Positions 38,698 to 48,601 of a stretch of 64,000 nucleotides of DNA are shown in pieces (the stretch's first letter is position 1; every line of letters begins with the position of its first letter). Made by a program: the position numbers and the translations under genes. The notes beneath the pieces were generated by a model. It was not told the DNA's origin. It made no database searches and worked only from the letters and a program-made list of their open reading frames with translations. Source of the DNA: MFD04580-c1 sp963702995 (GTDB lineage Bacteria > Planctomycetota > Phycisphaerae > Tepidisphaerales > Tepidisphaeraceae); assembly GCA_963702995.1 (NCBI GenBank), contig OY969783.1, positions 2,976,001 to 3,040,000 on the forward strand, given 5' to 3'.

Positions 38698-40701
38698 ATG
38701 ACGCTCGACCCCGCCGCTTCCGCATCCTCTGACCGCCCTCCATCTGACGCCAATACACCGGGTTATGGAGCCTGGGGCGGGGCGCCGCATTCGTCGATGG
38801 AAGAGGTTCACCGGACGGTATCCATCCCCCGCGGCCACTGGTGGGGGCGGCTGGTCGCGTTCGCAGGGCCGGCATACCTGGTTTCGGTCGGGTATATGGA
38901 CCCGGGGAATTGGGCGACAGACATTGAGGGGGGCAGCCGCTTCGGGTATCGGCTCATCTGGGTGCTGCTGATGAGCAACCTGATGGCGGTGCTCTTGCAG
39001 ACCCTCAGCGCCCGGCTGGGGCTGGTGACCGGCCGCGATCTGGCGCAGGCGTGCCGGGACGCGTACGGGCCGGTCTCGCGGTGGTCGCTGTTCATCCTTT
39101 GCGAAATCGCGATCGCCGCCTGCGACCTTGCGGAGGTGCTGGGGACGGCGATCGGGCTAAACCTTCTGACGGCCCAGATGGGGATGTTCTCCGGGCACGG
39201 GGTGCCGATCCTTTGGGCGGTGGTCCTCACGGGGCTGGACGTGCTGCTGCTCCTGGCGATGCAAGCCTGGGGCATTCGCAAGATGGAGGGGTTCATCCTT
39301 GCGCTGGTGGGGACGATCGGCGCGTGCTTTGTGCTGGAGATCTTCCTCTCCAAGCCGGACTGGGCGGGCGTGGCGAGCGGGTTCCTTCCGTCGAAGCTGG
39401 GCGGTTCGGACGAGAGCCTCTACGTCGCCATTGGCATTCTGGGGGCGACGGTCATGCCGCACAACCTCTACCTCCATTCGGCCCTGGTCCAGAGTCGCAA
39501 CGTGGAGAAGAGCGAGCGGGGGATTCGGCAGGCGTGCCGGTTTAACTTTCTCGATTCGTTCATCGCCCTCAATCTCGCTTTCTTCGTCAACGCGGCGATC
39601 CTGATCGTGGCGGCCGCTACGTTCTGGTCGCGGGGGCAGGCGGTGACGCGGATCGAAGACGCCCATGGGCTTCTCAAGCACCTTCTGGGCGGGCTGGCCC
39701 CGGCCGCCTTCGCGATCGCGCTGATCTGCGCGGGGCAAAGCTCGACCATCACCGGCACGCTCGCCGGGCAGATCACGATGGAGGGCTTCCTCCACTTCCG
39801 CATGCGGCCGTGGGTGCGGCGGCTCATCACCCGCGTCCTGGCGATCGGGCCGGCCGTCGCGGTCATCGCGATCGTGGGGGACGGCGCTACCTTTAAGTTG
39901 CTGATCTTCAGCCAGGTGCTTCTGAGCATGCAGCTCCCGTTCGCCGTCATCCCGCTGGTGAAATTCACCGGCAGCCGCACGCGAATGGGGCCGTTCGCCA
40001 ATCGGCCGATCTGGGCGGCCGTGGCGTGGCTGGTCACCGCGGCCATCGTCTTTCTCAACGGGCAGTTGCTCTATTCCAACATCGTCGGCTGGGCCGACGA
40101 CGCGGGCTCCAGAGCGTGGATGGTTTACGCGGCCGTCATTCCGCCCATCGCGGCCCTGGCATGGCTGCTGATCTGGATGACCTTCCGCCGCGAGGCGACG
40201 GTGGCGGTGGCGCGGTCCGCGTCGGCGGAACGAGTGGCGGCGGCCGCGATGGTCGATTCGCTCCATCTGAGTACGATCGGCGTCGCCCTGGACGCCTCCG
40301 ACAGCGACGCCCAGATGCTCGCCGAGGCGATCGCCCTGGCCCGGGCGCACCGGGCGAGCCTGGTCCTCATGCACGTGGTCGAAGGCGTCGGCGGCCAGTG
40401 GTATGGCGACCATGCGGGCGACGCCGAATCGCGGCACGACGACCGCTACCTGCGCCAACTGGCCGATGCCCTTCGCGAGCCGCTGGAGAAGGACGGCGTG
40501 CCGTCGGTTCGGGCGGTGCTCGGGTATGGGCCGGTATCCAGGGAACTGGCGAGGCTGGCGAAACAGGAGAAGGTCGATTTCGTCGTGATGGGCGGCCACG
40601 GGCATCGCGGCGTATCGGACGTCTTGCGCGGCGAGACGATCTCCACCCTCCGGCACAAAGTGAACGTTCCAATCCTGGCCGTGAAGCTGCACGAGAAGTG
40701 A
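38698..40701 (+). CDS. mntH: NRAMP-family Mn/Fe transporter fused to a UspA domain
   Basis: A 667-residue protein. Residues 45-500 form an NRAMP transporter of about 11 helices with the metal-binding DPGN motif (68-71) in TM1 and MPHNLYLHS in TM6; both are intact. Residues 523-667 are a universal stress protein domain: TIGVALDASDSDAQML, ASLVLMHVVEGV, FVVMGGHGHRGVSD. In the ATP loop, the last glycine is followed by Glu rather than Ser/Thr. NRAMP imports Mn2+ or Fe2+ with protons. The fused Usp domain may sense ATP or stress and adjust transport. The gene is controlled through the palindrome at 38669-38686. Confidence 0.94.
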   Translation: MTLDPAASASSDRPPSDANTPGYGAWGGAPHSSMEEVHRTVSIPRGHWWGRLVAFAGPAYLVSVGYMDPGNWATDIEGGSRFGYRLIWVLLMSNLMAVLLQTLSARLGLVTGRDLAQACRDAYGPVSRWSLFILCEIAIAACDLAEVLGTAIGLNLLTAQMGMFSGHGVPILWAVVLTGLDVLLLLAMQAWGIRKMEGFILALVGTIGACFVLEIFLSKPDWAGVASGFLPSKLGGSDESLYVAIGILGATVMPHNLYLHSALVQSRNVEKSERGIRQACRFNFLDSFIALNLAFFVNAAILIVAAATFWSRGQAVTRIEDAHGLLKHLLGGLAPAAFAIALICAGQSSTITGTLAGQITMEGFLHFRMRPWVRRLITRVLAIGPAVAVIAIVGDGATFKLLIFSQVLLSMQLPFAVIPLVKFTGSRTRMGPFANRPIWAAVAWLVTAAIVFLNGQLLYSNIVGWADDAGSRAWMVYAAVIPPIAALAWLLIWMTFRREATVAVARSASAERVAAAAMVDSLHLSTIGVALDASDSDAQMLAEAIALARAHRASLVLMHVVEGVGGQWYGDHAGDAESRHDDRYLRQLADALREPLEKDGVPSVRAVLGYGPVSRELARLAKQEKVDFVVMGGHGHRGVSDVLRGETISTLRHKVNVPILAVKLHEK

Positions 40702-40754
40702 CCTTGTGATTCCTTCGGCCGAGACCGGCGGGTTTCGCCCGCCGCTGCATGATA

Positions 40755-40901
40755 TAGCAGGCACACTCCGTGTGCCGAAGCCGGGAATCGAGTCGGGTGG
40801 GATTGCCGGACAGCCTGTCGAATCAAGGGGCGGATCTATACCTGAGGTTGGCGCGTTGCGCCCGCTCCAGCCGGGCGACGGCACACGGAGTGTGCCTGCT
40901 A
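40755..40901. repeat. REP-like paired inverted repeat, family 1, perfect copy
   Basis: Two perfect 23-bp arms (40755-40777 and 40879-40901) facing each other around a 101-bp centre. Each arm has its own 7-bp stem (GGCACAC/GTGTGCC) with a 3-base loop. The element fills most of the gap between the NRAMP-Usp gene and tilS. Confidence 0.85.
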
Positions 40902-40986
40902 CAGGAATCCGCGATGCCGCCTTGCCCTCGTCGTCTTGACGGGAAGGCCGATTGGGCCTTTCGCGGGGAATCGGTACGCTTGAGTG

Positions 40987-41982
40987 ATGGGTGACGTCGC
41001 CACGCACGAACTGTTCCTGGCGCTTCGGTCGGCCGCGGCAAGGGTCCCGGGCGGGCGGTGGGCGGTCGGCGTCAGTGGCGGGGCCGACAGCGTTGCGCTG
41101 CTATTGCTCCTTCACGAGCGATCGCTTGCCGGTGCGGAGATGGCCCTTCACGTCGTCCACCTCGACCATGAAACCCGCGGCGAGGAGAGCCGGGCTGACG
41201 CCCAGTTCGTCGCTTCCCTCGCCGAACGCCTGGGCCTGCCTTGCACGATCGCTCCAAAGTCGGAGGTCGAGCGGCTTCCGGGACTGATGGCACGCGAAAG
41301 CAATCCATCGGCACGGTATCGGCGGCTGCGGCTCGCGCTATTCCGTCACGCGGCCGCCGCGCACGGGCTTGCGGGCGTGTTGCTCGCCCACCATTTCGAC
41401 GACCAGGCGGAGACTGTCTTTGAGCGGCTGCTTCGCGGCTCTGGCTACGCCGGGCTCTGTGGGATCGCCCCGGATGCTTGCGTCGAGGGCGTTCGCATCG
41501 TTCGCCCATTGCTGCAAGTCCCGAGAACGGAACTGCGCCGATACCTTGTCGCTCGCGGAGAGGTCTGGCGCGAGGACGCGAGCAACGCGACCGACGCCTT
41601 CCTGCGCAATCGCGCCCGCCGCGAGCTCGCCGCGCGACCCGGCGTGGCCGCGCATCTTGTCAACCTGGCGGCCGCCTGCCGCGCCCTCCGCGAATGGGTC
41701 GCCACATCGTCCCCAAGCTTGCCCGACCGATTTGCCGTTAACGATCTCGCGTCGCTCCCGACCCTCCTGGCCCGGGAAAGCGCCCGCCGCTGGCTCATCG
41801 GCCGCGGCGTTCGGCCCGACCTGCTCGACCGCGCGCCGCACGCGGCCGACCACCTGATCGAAATGGCCGCCGACGCCGCGACCCCGCCGCGCCGCCATTT
41901 CCCGGGCGGGCTTGAGGTCCGACGGCAAGCCGGAGTCATTTTTGTGGCGACGATCCAGACCCGCGCCACGCCGCGTCTTTGA
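40987..41982 (+). CDS. tilS: tRNA(Ile) lysidine synthase
   Basis: A 331-residue TilS that converts C34 of the CAU-anticodon isoleucine tRNA to lysidine, using ATP and lysine. The PP-loop SGGADS is at residues 30-35; HLDHETRGEES, ARYRRLRLALF and LLAHHFDDQAETVFERLLRGSG follow, as does VPRTELRRYLVARGEVWREDASN. The long C-terminal domain of E. coli TilS is missing, as in many short forms. The ATG at 40987 is preferred over the overlapping GTG at 40984. tilS may be the only copy, so it should be essential. Confidence 0.95.
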   Translation: MGDVATHELFLALRSAAARVPGGRWAVGVSGGADSVALLLLLHERSLAGAEMALHVVHLDHETRGEESRADAQFVASLAERLGLPCTIAPKSEVERLPGLMARESNPSARYRRLRLALFRHAAAAHGLAGVLLAHHFDDQAETVFERLLRGSGYAGLCGIAPDACVEGVRIVRPLLQVPRTELRRYLVARGEVWREDASNATDAFLRNRARRELAARPGVAAHLVNLAAACRALREWVATSSPSLPDRFAVNDLASLPTLLARESARRWLIGRGVRPDLLDRAPHAADHLIEMAADAATPPRRHFPGGLEVRRQAGVIFVATIQTRATPRL

Positions 41983-41988
41983 CAATAT

Positions 41989-42035
41989 GTTAGCGATAAC
42001 GATGTGTAACGCCGAGTAAGTGTCGATATATTATC
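41989..42035 (+). promoter_or_regulatory. Putative hipBA promoter and operator dyads
   Basis: Two small dyads lie in the 57-base gap before hipB: GTTA-GCGA-TAAC (41989-42000) and GATA-TAT-TATC (42025-42035), the second ending five bases before the ATG. A TTGACA hexamer is at 41979-41984, overlapping the tilS stop, and TATATT is at 42027-42032. HipB proteins bind short dyads near their own start, so autoregulation is likely. The spacing of promoter hexamers is not standard. Confidence 0.45.
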
Positions 42036-42039
42036 AGTT

Positions 42040-42369
42040 ATGACGGACCCGCATCTGACGAGCCAATTGCCGTTGTCGCTCGACTCAGTGCCGGATGTTG
42101 AACGGCAGGTGGCTGATCGCGCCCGACAATTGCGCCTCGCCGTCGGCTGGACTCAGGCGACCCTTGCGGAACGATCCGGCGTGACGCTTGCGTCGCTTCG
42201 GCGTTTTGAGCGAACGGGGCTTATCTCGTTCAGGGGCCTTCTGCGCCTGTCCTTCGCCTTGGGTCGAATGGAAGAATTCAGCGCGCTTTTCGACCCCCCG
42301 CCGGCGCGGACGATGGAAGAACTCGCCCGACTCACTGCGACGCTGCGTCGAAAACGGGGCTCAAAATGA
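42040..42369 (+). CDS. hipB: HipB-like antitoxin, Xre-type HTH
   Basis: A 109-residue protein with an Xre helix-turn-helix at residues 25-80 (ARQLRLAVGWTQATLAERSGVTLASLRRFERTG). HipB proteins bind and neutralise the HipA kinase and repress the operon. The ATGA overlap with hipA (42366-42369) implies coupled translation. The C-terminal tail (TLRRKRGSK) is basic and probably contacts HipA or DNA. Confidence 0.88.
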   Translation: MTDPHLTSQLPLSLDSVPDVERQVADRARQLRLAVGWTQATLAERSGVTLASLRRFERTGLISFRGLLRLSFALGRMEEFSALFDPPPARTMEELARLTATLRRKRGSK

Positions 42370-43586
42370 AGGAATTGGAGGTGTTCCTCGAACGCCGCGT
42401 TGGGGAGTCGCTTCGCGTCGGCCTATTGGCCGAGCAGGATCGAAGGGCGTTCTTTCAATTTGACACCGTCTTCCTGCGGACCGGCCTCAACTTGTCCCCA
42501 TTCAAGCTTCCCCCCCGGCCGGGCTTGATCGAGCACGCCGACCGCGCCTTTGGCCCGATCCCCGGCCTGTTCGACGACTCGCTTCCCGATGGCTGGGGCC
42601 GACTCCTGATGGATCGACGGCTACGGGCCGCCGGGCGTGATCCGGCCGCCACATCGCCGCTCGATCGGCTCCAATACATTGGACGCTCCGGCATGGGAGC
42701 TCTGACGTACTACCCGCCGCTCGAGGCGGAGCATGGGCGTCGGCCGCTTGACCTTGCCGAGCTTGCACTGAACGTTGACAAGGTCCTGAGTGGGTCGCCC
42801 TCAAAGGTCCTTCCGGCGCTCCTGGCGGCGGGAGGGTCCCCCGCCGGCGCTCGGCCAAAGGTCCTGGTGGGCCTGCGCGGGAATGAAGTGCTGTCCGGTG
42901 AATTAGATGTGCCTGAAGGGTTTGAGCACTGGCTGCTCAAGTTCCCCGCTCACGACGAGGGGGTACGGGCGTCTGCCGTCGAGTACGCTTTTGGTGAGAT
43001 TGCGACTGCCGCGGGCCTCCTAACCCCACAGCGACGATTGATCTCGGTCTCCCGCTCAAAGCGTTTCTTCGCTGTCAAACGTTTCGATCGGTCGTCCGGT
43101 AACCGTCGATATCATGTCCAGACTCTGGCCAACCTGCTCCACCTCAACTTCAGGCTCCCCTCGAACGACTATTCGGACCTGCTTCGAGCGACGGGTGCGT
43201 TGACGCGAAACTCAAATGACGTTGCTCGGGCATTTCAACAGATGGTCTTCAACATCGTGATGCACAATCGTGACGACCACACAAAGAACTTCGCTTTCGT
43301 CATGGCTGATGATGGGGCGTGGTCGCTCTCGCCGGCGTACGACCTCACGTTCTCGCGCGGCCCAGGCGGTGAGCACACGATGACCGTTGATGGCGAAGGG
43401 CGTGAACCGACGCTGTCACACTGCCTGCGGCTGGCGGAGCAGGTTGCGATCGATCCGTTGGAAGCGCGTCGCATCGTCGAAAAAGTAAACACCGCGGCTG
43501 CCGCATGGCGATCGACGTCGAGCGCGGTCGGATGTTCGAAGGCGGATTCCAAGGAGATCGCAAAGCACATTCGTCCGCTCCGGTAG
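42366..43586 (+). CDS. hipA: HipA-like serine/threonine kinase toxin
   Basis: A 406-residue HipA-family kinase. The N-terminal domain includes PGLFDDSLPDGWGRLLMDRRL. The kinase core has the Gly/Ser-rich loop GGSPAGARPK (about residues 157-166), the ATP-lysine in WLLKFPA, the catalytic loop MVFNIVMHNRDDHTKNF with the HNRDDHTKN motif, and LSPAYDLTF in place of DFG. Length fits the family. In E. coli, HipA phosphorylates GltX and drives persistence; the target here is unknown. hipB lies just upstream, overlapping by four bases. Confidence 0.94.
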   Translation: MKELEVFLERRVGESLRVGLLAEQDRRAFFQFDTVFLRTGLNLSPFKLPPRPGLIEHADRAFGPIPGLFDDSLPDGWGRLLMDRRLRAAGRDPAATSPLDRLQYIGRSGMGALTYYPPLEAEHGRRPLDLAELALNVDKVLSGSPSKVLPALLAAGGSPAGARPKVLVGLRGNEVLSGELDVPEGFEHWLLKFPAHDEGVRASAVEYAFGEIATAAGLLTPQRRLISVSRSKRFFAVKRFDRSSGNRRYHVQTLANLLHLNFRLPSNDYSDLLRATGALTRNSNDVARAFQQMVFNIVMHNRDDHTKNFAFVMADDGAWSLSPAYDLTFSRGPGGEHTMTVDGEGREPTLSHCLRLAEQVAIDPLEARRIVEKVNTAAAAWRSTSSAVGCSKADSKEIAKHIRPLR

Positions 43587-43682
43587 GCGGCATCGCACGT
43601 TCAGCCTGCCCCCGCTTATTCCGATAGCGCGATGGAGCGAGAGACGGCCGCTGGCTTGATCAACGCTCGGCCGGACTGACCC

Positions 43683-44954
43683 ATGAAGCACGGTGAGGCC
43701 ATCATCCCGCGGCCCGCTTCCTCGGAGCGGCCGCATATCGCGGGGCTCGACGGCTTGCGCGGAGTGGCGATCCTCGCGGTCATGTGGTCTCACTTTCGGC
43801 CCCATGCGCCGCCGCCGGTGTCGGAGGGGTGGCCGCGGCTGGCGCATAACGCTTGCAACGCGGGGTGGGTCGGCGTTGATCTGTTCTTCGTTCTGTCCGG
43901 CTTTCTCATCACCGGCAATTTGCTTTCGGCTAAAACGGGCGGCGACGCGTTACCGACCGCGTCCGGTCGGGCGCGGTACTTCGGGCATTTTTATGCGCGG
44001 CGGGCACTGCGCATCTTTCCCCTATACTACGCGGCGCTGGCCGGCGCCGTGATCGCGCTGCGGGCCTTTGGCGACAGCGGGGACCAATCGCACTTACGAG
44101 ACGTCGCTCCCTGGCTATGGCTTCACCTTGCGAATATCCCGATCGCCCGGGGTGGTTGGGTGCTGGGCTTCAAGCTCCTGACCCTGAATCACTTCTGGTC
44201 GCTGGCGGTCGAGGAACAGTTTTATCTTGTGTGGCCGCTGGTGATTTACTTCTGTCGCCGCCGGACGCTCGTTGCCGCGTGCATCGCCGCGATCGTCCTG
44301 TCGCCCGCGCTGCGATGGTACTGGGTGGCGATCGACGGCAACAACTACGCCGCCTCCACCCTGATGCCGTGCCGCGCCGACGCTTTCGCGGCCGGCGCAT
44401 TGATCGCACTGACGCGGCGGACGCTTGGCGGCGCGATGTGGCCGGATCAAGCCGCGGCGAGCCGGCTGGCACGGGTCGGCGGCCTGCTGATCGGAGCGGC
44501 GGCGACACTCTTCGCACCGACGTTCATCGCCGACCCTGTGATGGACGTCCTGGGACGATCAGTCATCGCCGCATTCTTCGCCGGGGTGATTCTCCTGACG
44601 ATCAGGGGCCGGCCCTGGCGTTTCCTGACGGGTGGCCTGCTGCCTTGGGTGGGGAAGTACAGCTACGGCGCGTACGTGCTCCACTACCTTCTCTATCGGA
44701 CGCTCGATCAACTGTTCCCCGCGGCGTCAGTCGGGCCGGTGGGCCGCTACCTCGCGTGCGTGACCCTCTCCATGGCGGCCGCGTGGCTCTCGTGGCACGT
44801 GCTCGAGAAGCCGTTCTTGTCGCTGAAGCGATACTTCCCCGCGAATCCGGAAGGGAAGGGTGATTCGACGGTCCATCCGGCGCCGACCGCGGCCTTTAAT
44901 GAAGGCGGCCGCTCCCTCATCGGCCCGCCAGCGCCCGTCGGCGCAGCCGCGTAA
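43683..44954 (+). CDS. Acyltransferase 3 (OafA/YrhL-type) membrane protein
   Basis: A 423-residue integral membrane acyltransferase with about ten helices. It opens with the family signature HIAGLDGLRGVAILAVMWSHF (His in TM1), followed by WVGVDLFFVLSGFLITGNLL, FYARRALRIFPLYYAAL and NHFWSLAVEEQFYLVWPLV, all typical. It transfers acyl groups to carbohydrates or lipids at the membrane. The gene overlaps the 3' end of znuB on the opposite strand by 38 bases. Confidence 0.92.
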   Translation: MKHGEAIIPRPASSERPHIAGLDGLRGVAILAVMWSHFRPHAPPPVSEGWPRLAHNACNAGWVGVDLFFVLSGFLITGNLLSAKTGGDALPTASGRARYFGHFYARRALRIFPLYYAALAGAVIALRAFGDSGDQSHLRDVAPWLWLHLANIPIARGGWVLGFKLLTLNHFWSLAVEEQFYLVWPLVIYFCRRRTLVAACIAAIVLSPALRWYWVAIDGNNYAASTLMPCRADAFAAGALIALTRRTLGGAMWPDQAAASRLARVGGLLIGAAATLFAPTFIADPVMDVLGRSVIAAFFAGVILLTIRGRPWRFLTGGLLPWVGKYSYGAYVLHYLLYRTLDQLFPAASVGPVGRYLACVTLSMAAAWLSWHVLEKPFLSLKRYFPANPEGKGDSTVHPAPTAAFNEGGRSLIGPPAPVGAAA

Positions 44955-45767
44955 AGAGCCCGGCGGCCGCGAAAATGACGAACAGGCTAAGGACGATGGT
45001 CGGGCCCGTCGGGAGGATGGGCACGCCCGATTGAGCGTGAGCCCGGCCAGCGTCCCCACCAGCGCGACGGCGGCCGCCGAAGCCACGGCCGTCGCCAGTC
45101 GGCGCGAGAGCATCAGCGCCGTCGCCCCCGGCAGGACGAGCAGCGCGGTGACAAGCACCGTCCCGACGATCCGCGCCCCGATGATGATGGTGATCGAGAT
45201 CAGCAGCATCATCAGGTAATGGATGAACCCCACCTGCACGCCGGACGCCTCGGCCATTGAGGCGTCGAAGCAGTAAAAGATGATCTCCTTGTTCAGCAGG
45301 ATGACGGTCGTCACGACGGCGGCGCAGACGGCCACCGATGCCATCATGAATGCGGGGGAGACGTCCCGCACGTCCCCAAAGACGAAGACCGCCCAGCCGA
45401 CCGGCTCCATGCCCCGCCGCGCCCGGTAGACGCTCTGGGCGACAACGCCCCACGCGAACGACGCGACCATGAAGATGCCGATCGCCGTGTCGTTGCTCAC
45501 GCCAGGCCCGCGCGTCAGCCAGCCGATCGCCATGGCGGTGGCGAGGGAAAAGACGATCACCCCGAAATAGGGCGCCCACGGAAGGTCGAACACCGACCCC
45601 GCGGGGAGCAGAGCGGCCAGGAACCAGGCCGTCCCCGCGCCGCCGAAGCCGCTGTGGCTGATTCCCTCCCCAATAAAGGCCCAGCGGCGGGAGACCACGA
45701 ATACCGACAGCGTCGCGCAGGCCGCGGCCATCGCAATGGCGGTGATGAATGGGGCCAGGTGAAGCAT
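44917..45767 (-). CDS. znuB: Zinc/manganese ABC transporter permease, ZnuB type; one frame break near 45032
   Basis: A 283-residue ABC-3 family permease with eight or nine helices (AFIGEGISHSGFGGAGTAWFLA, GWAVFVFGDVRDVSP, ISITIIIGARIVGTVLVTALLVLPGATA). One missing base near 45029-45036 shifts the frame; repaired, it ends LQSGVPILPTGPTIVLSLFV..GLFTRLRRR, a normal family C terminus. The ATG at 45767 is the best start; a GTG at 45785 is the alternative. It follows the ATPase gene on the same strand, with coding overlap or near contact. No periplasmic zinc-binding protein (ZnuA) is in the window. Confidence 0.87.
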
Positions 45768-45814
45768 GAAGGTTGGCGTCAGCACGTCCTCACGGGCGCG
45801 GGTCGGCGGCTGGT

Positions 45815-46751
45815 TTACCTGGCGGCCGCCGCTCCGGTGTGTGCGAGGCGGGTTGGGGGGTGCGCATCGGTGCGGGGTTCGCCGCACGCCGAATGCCCGC
45901 CGTCCAATGGGCCGTCGGGCAAAGGGAACACGCTCGGGCCGGCGCTCGCGGAGCTCGGGGCGGCCAGCGGAAGCCCGTGCGTGCAGACGTGGCCGGCCTT
46001 GATCCCCATTGCCTCCAGGTCACAGGCGAAGAGGCGGTAGACCAGGTCGGCCGGAAGGTGATCCGGGACGTCGTGATAGTGGAGAACGCTGTCCAGGCAG
46101 GCGATCCGATCGCTGATCGCCGACACCGCGCAGGTCGTGGCTGACGAAAACGACGGTCAATTGGAGGTCGTTCTTCAAGCCGGCGAGGAACTCGATGAAA
46201 CGCTGCTGGCCGCCGCGGTCGATCCCCGTGGTCGGCTCGTCCAGGAGAAGCAGCCGCGGGCGCGGGGCGAGCGAGCGGGCGATGTAAGCCCGCTGGAGCT
46301 GCCCGCCGGACAATTCGCCGATCGGCCGGTCCGCCACATCGGCGACACCCACGCGCTCCAGCAGCGAATCGACAAAGGCGAGGTCTTCGCGACTGAACGC
46401 GCGAAGCATCCCGGTCTTGCCGGCCAGGCCCAGACGCACGACCTGCCGTACGCTCAGGGGGAAATTGCCACCGCTTCGGCGGCGCTGCGGGAGGTAGCCG
46501 ATGAGGTCACCGCGGCGGATGGCTTTGGCCGGCCGCAGCCCGTCCACACGGATCGTGCCATGGGTGGGCTCGAGTAACCCCAGCAGCAGCCGCAGGAGGG
46601 TTGTCTTTCCGCCGCCATTGGGCCCAATCAAGCCGAGGGTGCTGCCCGGATCGACGGTGAGATTGATGTCCCGAAGGATTTTGTGCGTCCCCGAAGGCCC
46701 GCCAGACCCGTAAGAGAAGTCCACCGATCTCATTTCCACGAGTGGGGCCAT
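45815..46751 (-). CDS. znuC: Zinc/manganese ABC transporter ATPase, ZnuC type; one frame break near 46125
   Basis: An ABC ATPase of 311 residues when one extra base near 46123-46128 is removed. Walker A GPNGGGKTT, Q-loop YLPQRRR, signature LSGGQLQRAYIARSLAP, Walker B LLLLDEPTTGID and the switch His (VFVSHDLR) are intact. Past the ABC core a tail of about 60 residues carries several His and Cys residues (KAGHVCTHG, GGHSACGEP, AHPPTRLAHTG). Similar tails are seen in some metal-exporting systems, so it may bind zinc. The gene is divergent from rpoN across 255 bases. Confidence 0.88.
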
Positions 46752-47006
46752 GACGCTTCATTCTAGGAGCGGCGAACGCTTTTGAAAGCGGCTTGCATCT
46801 GACTGCGGCCGATGGGATACCGGGTTGAGGCCGGACTGCCGCGATCGGCCCGTGCGCCGCCAGGATCGAAAAGTGTTTTTTCCGCGCCGATTTGTCGGTT
46901 GCCCCCGCCCCAGCCCGGTGCTAAGATTCGACAGCAGCAAATTGCATACCGTTTTTTTGCGTAGACGTCATTTGTTCGGGGTGTGCAAGCTAACCAGGTC
47001 AGAGCT

Positions 47007-48531
47007 ATGCAGTTAAGTCAGTCACTCTCAATGCGTCCGGAAATGCGTACGCTGCTCACGCCGCGCATGATCCAAAGCATGGAGATCCTTCAGTTGCCGC
47101 TTCAGGCACTGGAGGAGCGGATCGAGCAGGAGTTGCAGAGCAACCCGGTGCTCGAATTCCGGGAAGGCGAGAGCGAGGCGGATGTGATCGCCGACGCTCC
47201 CGAGGCCCCGGCCGCCGCGCAGGACTTCTCCGAGAACGAGCGCGCGCTGGTCGTGAAGGAAGATGCCAGCCAGGCCGAAGACTTCGATCGCCTCTCCAAG
47301 CTAAGCGAGTACCTGGAGAACGAAGACTTCAATACCAACGAGCGGTCTAACTATCGCCAGGCGGCCTCATACGATGGAGAGCGGGACAAAAAGCTCGACG
47401 CGATGAACAACACCGCCGCCCGGGGAGAGACGCTCTCCGAGCACCTCATGGGCGAATGGGCGTTCGTCGAATGCTCCACGCCCGTTCGCAAGGCCGGTGA
47501 GGCTGATCATCAATTACCTGGACCCCGAAGGGTATCTGCGGGTCGAGCTGGAACAGATTCAGAAAGAGTCCAAGCAGCCGCTCACGCTCCTTGACCTTCA
47601 GGAGGCGTTAGCGCTCGTCCAGACGCTCGAGCCATCCGGCATCGGGGCGCGAAATCTCCAAGAATGCTTCCTGATTCAACTCACGACGCTGGAGAATGAC
47701 GAAGGCGAGGCGTCCGAGGGGCACGATTTCGAGCTCGAGCGGTCGCTGGTCACGAACCATCTCAAAGACCTTGAGATGAATCGCTACCCGCAGATCAGCC
47801 GCAAGCTCGGCCGCCCGATCGACGAGATCCAGGCGGCCGTCAAGCGGCTCGGCCGCCTTCACCCCTACCCGGGCAAGCAGGTCGGCGGCGAAGACGCCCC
47901 GCCCATCACGCCCGACGCGATCATCTACTACGACGAGGAAAAAGACTCGTACGAGATCGAGATGACCAACGACCCGGCCCCGAACCTGTTCATCAGCGGG
48001 ATGTATCGCAAGTGGCTGAAGGACAAGTCGAAGGACAAGAAGACGCGCGAGTTCCTGGCCAACAACGTCCGCAACGCCCGCTGGCTGCTGGAGAGCATCG
48101 AGCAGCGCAAGAGCACGATCATCCGCGTCATCCGGGCCGTCGTTGACGCCCAGCGCGAGTTCTTCGACAAAGGCCCCGAGTTCCTCAAGCCGCTGCCGAT
48201 GATCCACGTCGCCGACCAGCTCGGGATTCACGTCGCTACGGTCAGCCGGGCGGTCTCCGAAAAGTGGATCCAGACCCCGCGCGGCGTCTTCCCCCTCCGC
48301 CGATTCTTCTCGCAAGGCACCACCAGCGCCGAAGGCGAAGACATGAGCTGGGACGCCGTCAAGGAGAAGCTAAAGGGGATCATCGACAACGAAGACAAGA
48401 AAAACCCCCTCAACGACGACGAGATCGTCCTGAAGCTCAAGGAACAGGGGATCGAGCTCGCCCGCCGCACGGTCGCGAAGTATCGCAAGATCCTCAACAT
48501 CCCGACCGCGAGGCAGCGGAAGGCTTTCTAA
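47007..48531 (+). CDS. rpoN: RNA polymerase sigma-54 factor; one frame break near 47496
   Basis: A 507-residue RpoN after removing one extra base near 47494-47498. Region I (QLSQSLSMRPEMRTLLTPRMIQSMEILQLPL) is Gln/Leu-rich as usual, an acidic region II follows, then the core-binding and HTH parts (IHVADQLGIHVATVSRAVSEKW) and the RpoN box ARRTVAKYR near the end. It directs transcription that depends on bacterial enhancer-binding proteins. The ATG at 47007 gives the standard N terminus; the frame is open a few codons earlier from a GTG at 46983. The break would leave two half-proteins, which favours a sequence error. Confidence 0.93.
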
Positions 48532-48601
48532 GGCGCTCGCTTCCTGCCGCACATGCCACGGTCTATCCGTTGATCTCCTTGATCTCAATTCTGCCCGCCG
48601 C

